A stretch of 64,000 nt of DNA from Roseiarcus sp963753135 (GTDB taxonomy: Bacteria; Pseudomonadota; Alphaproteobacteria; Rhizobiales; Beijerinckiaceae): NCBI GenBank assembly GCA_963753135.1, contig CAVWBA010000009.1:62001-126000 (forward strand), written 5' to 3'. Numbering within the stretch: the first letter of the stretch is position 1; the number at the start of each line of letters is the position of its first letter. Positions 43,805-54,622 of this stretch are shown piece after piece. A program made the position numbers and the translations under genes. Below the pieces are notes generated by a model, which did not search any database, was not told where the DNA came from, and worked only from the letters and a program-made list of their open reading frames with translations.

Positions 43805-44951
43805 ATGAAACATTTCCGCCATATCGCCATGGCCGCTGTCGGCGGCGCCATGTTGACTGCCGCTTGCGCCTTCTCGGCGCCCGCCTTCGCCGCCGGGCCC
43901 GAAGTCGTGGCCGGGCCGCCTTCCGATCCGGGTTGCTTCGTGCCCTGGTCCGACAAGACCAAGTTCTTCAAGTGGCCGGCCAAGAAGGGGCCGTTCCGGA
44001 TCGCGCTTGCCAACGGCTTCATCGCCAACACCTGGCGCATCCAGATGATCCAGACCGCCAAGGCCTTCGCCGCGCAGCCCGACATTGCGGCCAAGCTCAA
44101 GGAATTCAAGGTCGTCTCGACCGGCGAAGACGTTGCTGCGCAGATCGCCGCGATCAACAATTTCATCAATTCCGGCTTCGACGCGATCGTCGTCAACGCC
44201 CAGAACCCCTCGGCGTTCAAGCCCGGTCATCAAGCGCGCCAATGACGCGGGCGTTGTGCTGGTGGCGTTCGACAACATCCTCGACTCTGAAGATGCGATC
44301 AACGTCGACGTCGACCAGAAGGGCCTTGGCGTCTATTGGGCGCAATGGCTCGACAAGCATCTGCCGAACGGCGGCAAGATCCTCGAAGTGCGCGGCGTCT
44401 CCGGCACCTCGGTTGACCGCGACCGCCACGACGGCATCCATGAGACGCTGGATAAGACCGGAAAGAAGTGGGACGTCGTCGAAGTCTACGGCAAGTGGGA
44501 CGATCCGACGGCGCAGAAGGTCACCGCCGACGCGATCGCGGTGCAGAAGCACTTTCGACGGCTACACCGCCCAGGGCGGCGACACCGGCGTCGTGCAGGC
44601 GATGATGGACGCCAAGCAGCCGTTCGCCCCGTTCGGCGGCGAGACCGAGAATGGCTTCCGAAAGTTCTGCGCGAAGTTCGCGGACCAGGGCCTGAAATGC
44701 TCGTCAGGCGGCACGGGGCCGGCGCAGGTCGCGGTCGCGATCAAGGTCGCGATTGCCGCGCTCGAAGGGCGAGGTGGTGCCGCAGTCGGTCAAACTGCCG
44801 CTGGCGACGGCGGAGGATCCCAAACTTCAAGGACGGCGAGAACTATTATTCCAAGCTCGGCGACAATTTCTTCGTCGGCAACTCCTTCCCGACCTGCAAC
44901 ATCAATTTCAGCGCTGCTGAAATCATGGGGCAGTCGAAGGAGAACAAGTAA
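43805..44951 (+). CDS. Sugar ABC transporter periplasmic binding protein (four frameshifts)
   Basis: A ribose-type binding protein with a signal peptide ('MAAVGGAMLTAACAFSAPAF'). 'IALANGFIANTWRIQMIQTA', 'INNFINSGFDAIVVNAQNP' and 'DAGVVLVAFDNILDSEDAIN' are the fold's usual elements. The frame is broken four times, each time by one surplus base in a short run: near 44223 (ccc), 44553 (ttt), 44767 (ggg) and 44823 (aaa). Corrected, it ends 'NFKDGENYYSKLGDNFFVGN' and so on to 44951, about 380 residues. Ligand unknown. It heads an operon of ATPase and two permeases, a composition like the galactofuranose system YtfQRT-YjfF. Confidence 0.82.
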
Positions 44952-45053
44952 TCGTCGACCAACTCGGCCGCCGGGGAGCGATATTCCTCGGCGGCCGCGG
45001 CGAGGCCGGCGCGTCGCGGCCCCATGGGCGTCTTGAGGGCGAGGGTTGGCGGC

Positions 45054-46612
<1,559 letters not shown>

Positions 46613-46616
<4 letters not shown>

Positions 46617-47593
46617 GCGACTGGCGCTATGTCCTCGCCCAGAACCGCGCGACCCTTCTCGCGATCGTCTTCTTCGTCGTGATGTTCGCGATCTACACGA
46701 GCAACCATCCGGCGGGGTTCAGCGCCAATGTCGTGCAGACGGCCGCCAACAAGGGCGTGCTGCTCGCGCTGGTGGCGATGGCGCAGACTTTCGTCGTCAT
46801 CACCGCCGGCATCGATCTCTCGGTCGGCGCGGTGCTTGTTCTCACCAATTGCCTCGCCTCGTGGATCGTCGTTGGAACAGCGGCCAGCGCCACGCTCGGC
46901 GTCCTCGGCGTTCTTCTGACCGGCCTCGCCTGCGGCGCGATCAACGGACTCATCGTCATCTATGGGCGCTTGCAGCCGATTGTCGCCACCATCGCGAGCG
47001 GGGCGGTGTTCTTTGGCCTCGCCCTTCTTTTGCGGCCCGTTCCGGGCGGCGACGTCTACGGGCCCCTGGCCGACGCGCTGACCGGGCGCATCCTTGGCTT
47101 CTTGCCCGCGAGTCTGGTCACGCTCGCCGTCGTCGTGCTCGTCGTTTGGGTTCCCTACAGCCGCTCGGCGATCGGCCGGGCGGCTTACGCCGTCGGCTCA
47201 TCCGAGAGCGCAGCCTATATGTCGGGCGTCCCGGTCGGCGCCGCAAAATTTTGCGCTTACGTGCTGTCGGGACTGACCGCCGCGCTCGGCGGCCTTTTTC
47301 TCACTTTCGTCACCTATTCCGGCGAAGCGTCCGCCGCCAACGGCAACACCTATACGCTCTTCTCCATCGCCGCGGTCGTGCTCGGCGGCGTCTCGCTATT
47401 CGGCGGCTCGGGCAGCGCGATCGGCGCGATCTTCGGCGCCTTGATGTTTCGCACCATTGGGGATCTCCTCTTCGTCTTCAATCTCGATCCGCTCTGGCAG
47501 CCGCTCTTCCAGGGTCTCGTGCTGCTCGCCGCGGTCTGCGTCGGCTCGGCGAGAGTGTTCCAGGTCCGCAACCGGCTGGAGCTTTTCCCGTGA
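46613..47593 (+). CDS. Sugar ABC transporter permease 1
   Basis: A 326-residue inner-membrane subunit of the ribose-permease (RbsC) type, starting 'MSDWRYVLAQNRATLLAI'. Hydrophobic segments include 'GVLLALVAMAQTFVVITAGI' followed by the conserved 'DLSVGAVLVLTNCLASWIVV'. The EAA-like loop ('SSESAAYMSGVPVGAAKFCA') docks to the ATPase. Its start ATGA overlaps the ATPase stop if the surplus-base correction upstream is accepted; as sequenced it is fused in frame to the ATPase. Its stop overlaps the start of permease 2. Confidence 0.88.
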
Positions 47594-48567
47594 GCGAGAA
47601 CGCCGAGACGGGATTTGCGGAGGCGCTCAAGCGGCGGATCGATCCGCCCGTCGCGATCGCCTTTGCCTGCGTGATTGTGATGCTGCTTCTGGGCTCGCTC
47701 TATTCGCGCAGCTTTTTGTCGCCCGAATATCTTTTGCAGCAATTGAAGGTCGCCTCGTTCCTTGGCGTCATCGCGACCGGGACAATGATCGTCATTCTGC
47801 TCGGGCAGATCGATCTCTCCATTCCCTGGGTGGTCGCCGTCGGGGGCATGATGTCGACGGCCGCGACCGGATGGGGGCCGGTCGGCGAGGCGCTCGCCAT
47901 TCCGTTCGGCGTGGCCTGCGGAGTGGCGCTCGGCCTCGTCAACGGCTTCGGCGTCGCCTACCTGCGCATCCCCTCCATGATCATCACGCTCGCGGTCAAC
48001 GCGGTGGCGCAAGGGCTGATGGTGGCCCACACCGGCGGCTTCTCGCCACAAGACGCATCGTCCCCCGCGATGCGCGCGCTGGCGACCGGCGAATTCCTGT
48101 TCGGGCTGCCGAATGCGCTCCTCGTCTGGGCCGTCGTTGGCGCCGGCGCGATTTTCCTGCTCAACCGCACCACTTTCGGCCGCGCCGTCTACGGCATCGG
48201 CAATCGTGAGCGCGCCGCCTATCTGTCGGGCATCGACACCCAGCGCGTGGTGCTGATCGCGTTTGCGCTTGCCGGCGGTCTCTCCGCGTTCGGCGGCGTG
48301 CTGCTCGCCGGATACGCGAGCAAGGCGGCGCAAGCGATGGGCGACGCCTACCTGTTGCCGGCGATCGCCGCCGTCGTGCTTGGCGGCGCGTCGATCCTCG
48401 GCGGCCGCGGCTCTTATCTCGGCACCGTGGCCGGCGTTATTCTGATCACGCTTCTGCAGTCGATTTTATCCGTGGTGCAGATGCCGGACGCCGGCCGGCA
48501 GATCATCTACGGAATTGTCATTGTCGCGATGCTATTGCTTTATGGACGTGAGGGCAGGGCGCGGTAG
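47590..48567 (+). CDS. Sugar ABC transporter permease 2
   Basis: The second RbsC-type permease, 325 residues, starting at GTG 47590 that overlaps the TGA of permease 1. It contains 'ATGTMIVILLGQIDLSIPWV', the matching conserved loop 'GNRERAAYLSGIDTQRVVLI', and ends 'IVIVAMLLLYGREGRAR'. Two distinct permeases suggest a heterodimeric channel, as in the YtfT/YjfF pair. The frame is intact. Confidence 0.88.
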   Translation: MSENAETGFAEALKRRIDPPVAIAFACVIVMLLLGSLYSRSFLSPEYLLQQLKVASFLGVIATGTMIVILLGQIDLSIPWVVAVGGMMSTAATGWGPVGEALAIPFGVACGVALGLVNGFGVAYLRIPSMIITLAVNAVAQGLMVAHTGGFSPQDASSPAMRALATGEFLFGLPNALLVWAVVGAGAIFLLNRTTFGRAVYGIGNRERAAYLSGIDTQRVVLIAFALAGGLSAFGGVLLAGYASKAAQAMGDAYLLPAIAAVVLGGASILGGRGSYLGTVAGVILITLLQSILSVVQMPDAGRQIIYGIVIVAMLLLYGREGRAR

Positions 48568-48662
48568 GCGGCGTCGACCGGCTGCTTGGCGCGGTTGGGT
48601 CAGATCTCGGACCCGACAATCATCACGGCGAATTCACCATCCTTGAGGTCGGGTGTCGCGCC

Positions 48663-50099
48663 ATGAGTTTTCTCGACGAGCTGGCGTTCGGACCGCGCGG
48701 AAGTCGAAGGACCTGGACGAGGGTCCTCTTGATCGCGCTCGCCGTCCTGGCGCTCGCCGCGGGGCTTCTCTACTACCTCATATCGGGCGATTACGCGTTC
48801 CTGAGAGCTGCCGTCCTGACCGGATCGCCGACCGGCGCCTATCACGCCTTGGGCGATCGGCTAGCTGCGCGGGCGCATAAGAAGAACGGCCATTTGAAGG
48901 TTGTCGCAACGGCGGGGTCGGTCGAAAATATTGCCCGTCTTGTCGGCGAAAACGGGAAGTGCGTTCCGGCGTTCGCTTTCGTCCAGGACGGCGTGCCGGC
49001 GCCGGCGAACGCGGGTTTGCAGACCCTGGGCCGGCTGCCGCAGCCGGAATCGCTATTCCTGCTTGCGCGGCGCGGACGCGCAATCAATTCGTTCGATGAC
49101 CTCAAGGGCGCTTCGGTTGGGGTCGGTCCGGAAGGATCGGGCACCGCCTACCTGATGCAGCAATTGATGGAGAATTCGGACCTCCAGCGCTCTGGGTCTT
49201 AGGCCCACGAACCATGACCTCGAAGCGCAAGCGGAATTGGTCCGAGACGGCCACCTCGACCTCGCGGCGTTCGTCATGAACGAGAGCGCGGAAATGGTGC
49301 GCACGCTCGTGAACAAGTACGACCTCGAGATCGTCGCTCCCGCAGACATCGAAGGCCTGGTGGCCCGAGACAGGTGGCTGCGTCTGGGCCGGATTCCTGC
49401 CGGCTACTATGACATCGCCAAACCGATCCCTGCGACCGACAAGCTCGTCGCGCAGGTCGACACGCTCGTCATGACCAATTGGTGTGTGCATCGCGCGCAG
49501 CGGGTCGCTTTCCTTATGCTGCTTAGCGAGGAGTTCCCCAATTTCGTTCGCGTGAACCCGCCGCCCTCGGCGAAGTCGCAAGATAGCGCGCCCTTGGCCG
49601 ACGAGGCGCGCGAATTCTTCGCCAGCGGCGAGCCCGAGATCGCGGACAAATATTTTCCCTGGCTCGTGAACCTGATGTCGCCCGCCTACTGGATCTATCT
49701 GGTGATGGGGATCACGGTCCTTTTCAACGCGATCGGGCGCCTATAGCCGCTTCAGGCTTTGGCGCATCGACGCCAACCGGGCGGAGCTCGAGACCCGGTT
49801 CAAGACGCTCGCATATCCCGGTCTGACCGAGGAGCAAATCAAGGCTCGGGCGCATTCCGGCATCACGCGAGAGCAGATCAAGGCGCTGCCGCCCGAGACG
49901 GTCATCCACACGCCAAAGGACCGAGAGGCCGCCGAAGCGCTCAAGAACGAGCTCGACGCCCTTCAACGCCGTTGTGAGGATCAGCTGGGCTCTTTCGTCA
50001 CGCCGATGGGCTCGGAGATGTACTACCGATACCAGGAATGGCTGATCGACGAAGCAGAAAGTCGCGCTCGCAAGCCTGCTTCGCCAGCCACGGCAATAA
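48663..50099 (+). CDS. TAXI-type TRAP solute-binding protein with membrane anchors (frameshifted)
   Basis: It starts 'MSFLDELAFGPRGSRRTWTR' and has an N-terminal membrane helix ('VLLIALAVLALAAGLLYYLI') followed by the TAXI fold: 'LTGSPTGAYHALGDRLAARA', 'VATAGSVENIARLVG', 'DDLKGASVGVGPEGSGTAYL'. Surplus bases at about 49188 and 49740 join it to 'ALGLRPTNHDLEAQAELVRD' and to 'RYSRFRLWRIDANRAELETR'. A second membrane helix ('PAYWIYLVMGITVLFNAI') lies near the end, followed by a charged tail. The stop is uncertain: a third extra base near 50068 would give TAA at 50097-50099. No TRAP permease is adjacent. Confidence 0.72.
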
Positions 50100-50365
50100 G
50101 GGCTCCTAACCCGCCAGTTCGCCCGCGCGACCCAGCGAGCCACAGCACATCTCGGAAACTGCGAGAACAAGTCGCAAGGCGGAAAGCGCTGCGCGCAATT
50201 CGGCTCCCTGCGCTCGAAGCGACGAAGACTGCCCTTAAAGCCGTCCGGCTCCGGGACCAGTTTCGCGGACACAATGTAGGGGCGCTGAGCGCGAGGAACG
50301 TCGTATCGACAGCAACTGATCGATTGGCCGCGCGGCCTCGGCCAGAGAACTCGCCGCAGCAATCC

Positions 50366-51320
50366 TCAAGCAGCGGCGGCTTCGGCCGCCGTTTGCTGTT
50401 CGTGGCTCGGGTGATGCGCGCCGGGACAGGTCTTCATCCGTTCGCGCAAGTCCGCGATCAGCCACCGTCCTGCCTTGCCAGGCGAGCGGCCGCGCTCATG
50501 CACGACGGAGAGCGGCAGCGCGAATTCCTCCTGGTTGGCGATTCTGAGCCTCTTCAGGCGGCCGGCTTCGACGTGCTCGGAGACCATGTGGCTCGGCATG
50601 TTGCACCAGCCGAAGCCGGCGAGCAGGAAATCGAGCCGAGTGGTCAGGTCCGCGAACCGCCAGATGTGACGGCTGACGACGCCGCCTGAAAGGTTCTGGG
50701 TGATCGGCGTGCGGTCTGTGAGCACAAGCTGCACATGGGGCTCGAGCGCTTCGCGCGCGAGCGGCTGGGGCAGGGCGGCAAGCGGATGATTGGCCGCCAC
50801 CACCGGCCACATGGCGACGCGCGTCATGAACTCGCTCACGAGATCGCATGGGGTTGTGGGCGAGATTGTGTAGATCGCGAGCCTGGCGGCCCCGTCGCGC
50901 AGCCGCTGCTCGGCGCCCCCGAGAGCCTCGGTGAAGACCGAGGCGGGCAGAAGCGGAAAAGCGACGCGCAGCGCCTTGAGGCTCTCCATGAGAAGCGGGA
51001 TCGGCAACATCGAGTTCGACCGCAAGGGTGAGCTCCGGCTCAACGTCCTCGGCCATGCTTTGGGCGCGGGCGCGGATGGCTCGCGCGCCCGCGATCAGCG
51101 CCCGCGCGTCGCCCACGAGCGCTTTTCCCGCGTCCGTCAGCCGCGGCGTCTTGCCCGAGCGATCGAACAACGAGAGCCCAAGAGTGGCCTCCAGCGTCTG
51201 GATCGACTGACTGATCGCCGATTGGACCCGGCCCAGCCTTCGCGCCGCAGCCGAAAAGCTGCCCGCGTCGGCGACCGCGACGAGAACGCGCATCTGGTCA
51301 AGCGTCAGTGAGTCGATCAT
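50366..51320 (-). CDS. LysR family transcriptional regulator (one frameshift)
   Basis: The N-terminal winged helix is standard ('MIDSLTLDQMRVLVAVADAG', 'GSFSAAARRLGRVQSAISQS', 'LEATLGLSLFDRSGKTPRLT'). One surplus base at 51015-51016 breaks the frame; removing it joins 'LTLAVD' to 'SMLPIPLLMESLKALRVAF', and the effector domain follows to 'ADLRERMKTCPGAHHPSHEQ'. Corrected length is about 317 residues. It is divergent from the rutE-like, wrbA and DoxX genes across 103 bases, so it probably controls them. The effector is unknown. Confidence 0.87.
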
Positions 51321-51353
51321 CCATCACCTCTAGAGATGGATCCTAGCATAATT

Positions 51354-51366
51354 TTGCCAATTGCAA
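51354..51366. promoter_or_regulatory. LysR-type T-N11-A motif
   Basis: 'TTGCCAATTGCAA' has the T-N11-A frame with TTGC/GCAA arms, in the short space between the lysR start and the rutE-like gene, where a LysR regulator of a divergent pair should bind. Confidence 0.45.
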
Positions 51367-51423
51367 CGATCGAAGCAACAGTCGACATCTAACCGCAGTG
51401 CAACAATTCCTGGAGACCCCCGC

Positions 51424-52033
51424 ATGACCGTTCATGTTCCCGAGCCAAAGACAATCGAAGCGCAGTCGCTCGCGCAGATTTTTACCGAAGCGCGTACGCA
51501 CAATGGATTCCTCAACAGGCCTGTCTCGGATGAATTGCTCAAGAGGGCAATCGAGCTCGCCAAGATGGGGCCAACCAGCGCCAATCAGTCGCCGCTCCGC
51601 GTCCTCTTCCTGCGATCGCCAAGCGGCAAAGGAGCGGCTTCGGCCGGCGCTCTCTCCCGGCAATCTCGACAAGACGATGAGCGCGCCGGTCGTCGCGGTC
51701 ACGGCCTATGACGAACTCTTCTACGAGCACCTGCCGTTCCTGTTTCCGCACGCCGACGCCAAGTCCTGGTTCTCCGGCAACCCCGCCTACGCCGCCCGCG
51801 CCGCCTTCCAGAACGGCACGTTGCAAGTCGCCTATCTCATCATCGCGCTGCGCGCGGTCGGGCTCGACACCGGACCGATGACCGGATTCGACAATGCGAA
51901 AGTCGACGCCGAGTTCTTCCCGGAAGGGCACGTCAAGTCGAACGTCTTGATCAATATCGGCTACGGCGACCACGAGAAGCTGTTCCCGCGCAGCCCGAGA
52001 TTTTCCTTCGACCAGATCGCGAAGATCATCTGA
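51424..52033 (+). CDS. Malonic semialdehyde reductase-like nitroreductase (RutE family, one frameshift)
   Basis: A flavin-dependent reductase of about 202 residues, starting at 'MTVHVPEPKTIEAQ'. The N-terminal pair 'FTEARTHNGFLNRPVSDELL' and 'ELAKMGPTSANQSPLRVLF' is the RutE/HadB-like nitroreductase pattern. One surplus G at 51631-51632 breaks the frame; after it 'KERLRPALSPGNLDKTMSAP' and 'GLDTGPMTGFDNAKVDAEFF' follow. RutE reduces malonic semialdehyde to 3-hydroxypropionate in pyrimidine degradation, but no rut genes are nearby, so another aldehyde or quinone substrate is possible. First gene of the run with wrbA and DoxX. Confidence 0.82.
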
Positions 52034-52063
52034 CCGCTGCGCGCAAGCGCTGGGGAGGCTTGA

Positions 52064-52663
52064 ATGACCAAGGTGCTCGTTCTCTACTATTCCAGTTACG
52101 GCCACATCGAACAGATGGCTTATGCCGAGGCCGAAGGCGCGCGCGCCGCCGGCGCTACGGTCGACGTGAAACGGGTGCCGGAAACCGTTCCGGAAGAGAT
52201 CGCCAAAGCCTCGTACTTCAAGCTCGATCAGCCGGCGCCGATCGCCACGCCGGCCGAGCTTGCGAACTACGACGCGATCATTGTCGGCGCGCCGACCCGA
52301 TTTGGCCGCATGCCCTCGGCGATGGGCAGCTTCTGGGAGCAGGCCGGCCAATTGTGGATGAGCGGCGCGCTGCATGGAAAAGCCGGCGGCGCCTTCACCT
52401 CGAGTGCGACCCAACATGGCGGCAACGAAACGACCCTCTTCTCCATCATCGCCAACCTGATGCACTTCGGCTTGGTCATCGTCGGCCTGCCGTACAGTCA
52501 CGCTGGCCAAATGACACTCGAGGAGATCGTCGGCGGAGCGCCTTACGGCGCGACAACGATTGCTGGCGCCCAGGGCCAGCGCCAGCCGTCGAAAATCGAA
52601 TTGGACGGCGCGCGGCATCAGGGCGAGCTCATCGCCAAGGTCGCCGCCAAGCTCTCGGCGTAG
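52064..52663 (+). CDS. wrbA: NAD(P)H:quinone oxidoreductase, WrbA type
   Basis: A flavodoxin-like FMN enzyme of 199 residues that reduces quinones by two electrons and so limits redox cycling. The FMN-phosphate loop is 'VLYYSSYGHIEQMAYAEAEG', and 'APTRFGRMPSAMGSFWEQAG' and 'SATQHGGNETTLFSI' are WrbA hallmarks. It lies 30 bases behind the reductase gene and before DoxX; the group looks like an oxidative- or electrophile-stress unit under the LysR protein. Confidence 0.95.
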   Translation: MTKVLVLYYSSYGHIEQMAYAEAEGARAAGATVDVKRVPETVPEEIAKASYFKLDQPAPIATPAELANYDAIIVGAPTRFGRMPSAMGSFWEQAGQLWMSGALHGKAGGAFTSSATQHGGNETTLFSIIANLMHFGLVIVGLPYSHAGQMTLEEIVGGAPYGATTIAGAQGQRQPSKIELDGARHQGELIAKVAAKLSA

Positions 52664-52713
52664 GCGCGACGACGGCCCACGCCCATTTCGGCAACAGACA
52701 AAAGGCGACAACC

Positions 52714-53131
52714 ATGAGTAATGCCATTCCTCGCTCCTCCGCCATCCCGGCGGTGATCCCGGCGCGCTTCGCGCCATACCTGCTTTCCGTGCTGCGCATC
52801 GCGGCCGGCCTCGCGTTTCTCGAGCACGGGACCGGGCAAGCTGCTCGGCTTCCCCGCCGGCCTGCCGTTCATCGACAAGATGCCGACCGGATTGCTCTAT
52901 TTCACCGGAACGATGGAGCTCGTCGGCGGCGCGCTGATCGTGCTCGGCCTGTTCACCCGTCCCGTGGCCTTCATCCTGTCGGGCTTCATGGCCGCCGCCT
53001 ATTTCATGGCTCATTTTCCCATGAGCTTCTTTCCGGCGATCAACATGGGCGAGGCGGCGATCCTTTATTGCTTCGTCTTCCTCTACATCGCGGCGGCCGG
53101 CCCCGGCCCGTGGGCGATCGACCGGGACTGA
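52714..53131 (+). CDS. DoxX family membrane protein (one frameshift)
   Basis: A small four-helix membrane protein of about 138 residues. 'VLRIAAGLAFLEHGTGK' (the K appears only after removing one surplus G in the ggg run at 52834-52836) continues 'LLGFPAGLPF', then 'YFTGTMELVGGALIVLGLFT' and the end 'AAAGPGPWAIDRD'. This is the DoxX pattern. DoxX-type proteins support thiosulfate oxidation or detoxification; with wrbA upstream the latter is more likely here. Confidence 0.87.
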
Positions 53132-53152
53132 CGGAAGCTTCCGGCGGCGACG

Positions 53153-54403
53153 TCAGGCGGCCAGCGGTTGGCCGACCGGCTGGCGTCGCCGGCGCCAGAA
53201 GAGCCAGGAGACGATGGCGAAATTGAACGCGTTCCATAGGACACCGTTCAGAAACGCCATGCGATAGGAGCCCGTGAGGTCGAAGATGACCCCGGAGAAA
53301 TAGCCGCCGAACGCCATGCCGAGGATGGTCGCCGAGACCACGAGGCCGATCGCCGCGCCCGCCCTCCGAGGCGGCAAAAGCTCGCGGCAGATAACCGCAT
53401 ACATCGGCACGATCCCGCCCTGAAACAGGCCGAAGATCCCGGAGACGACGAACAAGGACTCGAGCCCGTTGAAATAAAGATAAAGCAGAAGCGCGGCGCC
53501 TTGCATGAAGGAGCCGATGAGCAGCGTCGCCGTGCCGCCGATCGCGTCGGCGACGAAGCCGGAGCCGATGCGCGAGACGATGCCGAGAGCCATCATCAGC
53601 GACAGCATCTGAGCTCCCCGCGCCACTCCATAGCCGAGATCGCCACAATAGGCGACGAGATGGACCTGCGGCATCGACATCGCCGCGCAGCAGGAAAAGC
53701 CGGCGGCGATCAATAGAACCAACAAAAGCCGCGGCGATATGCCGACATCGGCGCGCGCGGCCTCGGTCAGCGCCTCCGCTTGTTCGTAGACCGCAGCGGA
53801 GGGCCTACGGCGCATCAGACAAGCGAGCGGCAGGACAATTGCGGCGACGATGACGCCTATGCCGGCATAGGTGGCGCGCCAGCCGATCAGCGGAATCGCG
53901 AGACTCATCAGAAGGGGCCAGATTGTTCCGGCGAAGTAATTGCCCGACGCGACGATGACGACTGCGAGCCCTCGCCGCTTGACGAACCAATGGGAAATGT
54001 CCGCCATCATCGGCCCGAAGCCCGTTCCGGCGCCAACTCCGATCAGCACATGGGCGGCCGTGAACACGACTAGGTTCGGCGCGTAGCCGGCGAGAACAAA
54101 CCCGAGGCCCAAAGTCAGAGCGGAGATGACCAGAGGCAGGACAATGCCGAAATGGTCGGTCATCCGCCCGAGCGCAATGGTTGAGAAAGCGAGCGAACAC
54201 ATCATCAGCGTGTAGGGAAGCGCAGCGGCCGAGCGGTCGACGCCAAAATCGAGCTGAGCCGGCGGCAGGACCACGATCACTGCCCACATCCCGACCCCGA
54301 TCAGGGTCGCGATCAAGAGCGACAAGGCAAGCCGGGTGAAAGCGTAGGCGCCGTCGGGGGCGTACCGGTCCACCCGCCGGGAGAAGCTCGAAAAACGGTT
54401 CAT
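53153..54403 (-). CDS. MFS transporter 2
   Basis: Twelve-helix carrier, about 416 residues from ATG 54403 ('MNRFSSFSRRVDRYAPDGAY'); the open frame to 54481 adds residues without resemblance. The first helix pair ends 'GRMTDHFGIVLPLVISALTL' and the sequence later has 'RGLAVVIVASGNYFAGTIWP' and 'GLFQGGIVPMYAVICRELLP'. Similar to the monocarboxylate-type MFS found in Rhizobiales. Substrate unknown. A CtrA-type box lies upstream, shared with dxs. Confidence 0.85.
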   Translation of the reverse strand: MNRFSSFSRRVDRYAPDGAYAFTRLALSLLIATLIGVGMWAVIVVLPPAQLDFGVDRSAAALPYTLMMCSLAFSTIALGRMTDHFGIVLPLVISALTLGLGFVLAGYAPNLVVFTAAHVLIGVGAGTGFGPMMADISHWFVKRRGLAVVIVASGNYFAGTIWPLLMSLAIPLIGWRATYAGIGVIVAAIVLPLACLMRRRPSAAVYEQAEALTEAARADVGISPRLLLVLLIAAGFSCCAAMSMPQVHLVAYCGDLGYGVARGAQMLSLMMALGIVSRIGSGFVADAIGGTATLLIGSFMQGAALLLYLYFNGLESLFVVSGIFGLFQGGIVPMYAVICRELLPPRRAGAAIGLVVSATILGMAFGGYFSGVIFDLTGSYRMAFLNGVLWNAFNFAIVSWLFWRRRRQPVGQPLAA

Positions 54404-54488
54404 TGCACAAATTTGCGCCACGCGGGCGCCGATAGCAAATTCCATCGCGACGGAACGCTTTGAGACCGTGGCGCGTTTCACGTTTGCG

Positions 54489-54503
54489 TTAAACCAAGCT
54501 TAA
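54489..54503. promoter_or_regulatory. CtrA-type box (TTAA-N7-TTAA)
   Basis: 'TTAAACCAAGCTTAA' matches the full CtrA consensus spacing exactly, between the divergent MFS and dxs genes. CtrA is the master cell-cycle regulator of alphaproteobacteria; the site is a hypothesis since such short AT words can occur by chance. Confidence 0.35.
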
Positions 54504-54622
54504 ACGGATTACTTTACGGCGCCATAATGGCGAAAGCGCGTAATTGCGGTGAACGTCGGACTTGGTGTACGTGTAGGTCTTCGTTACGCGGCGGTCAGTA
54601 AGCGCTGCGATTGGGGAAGAGA

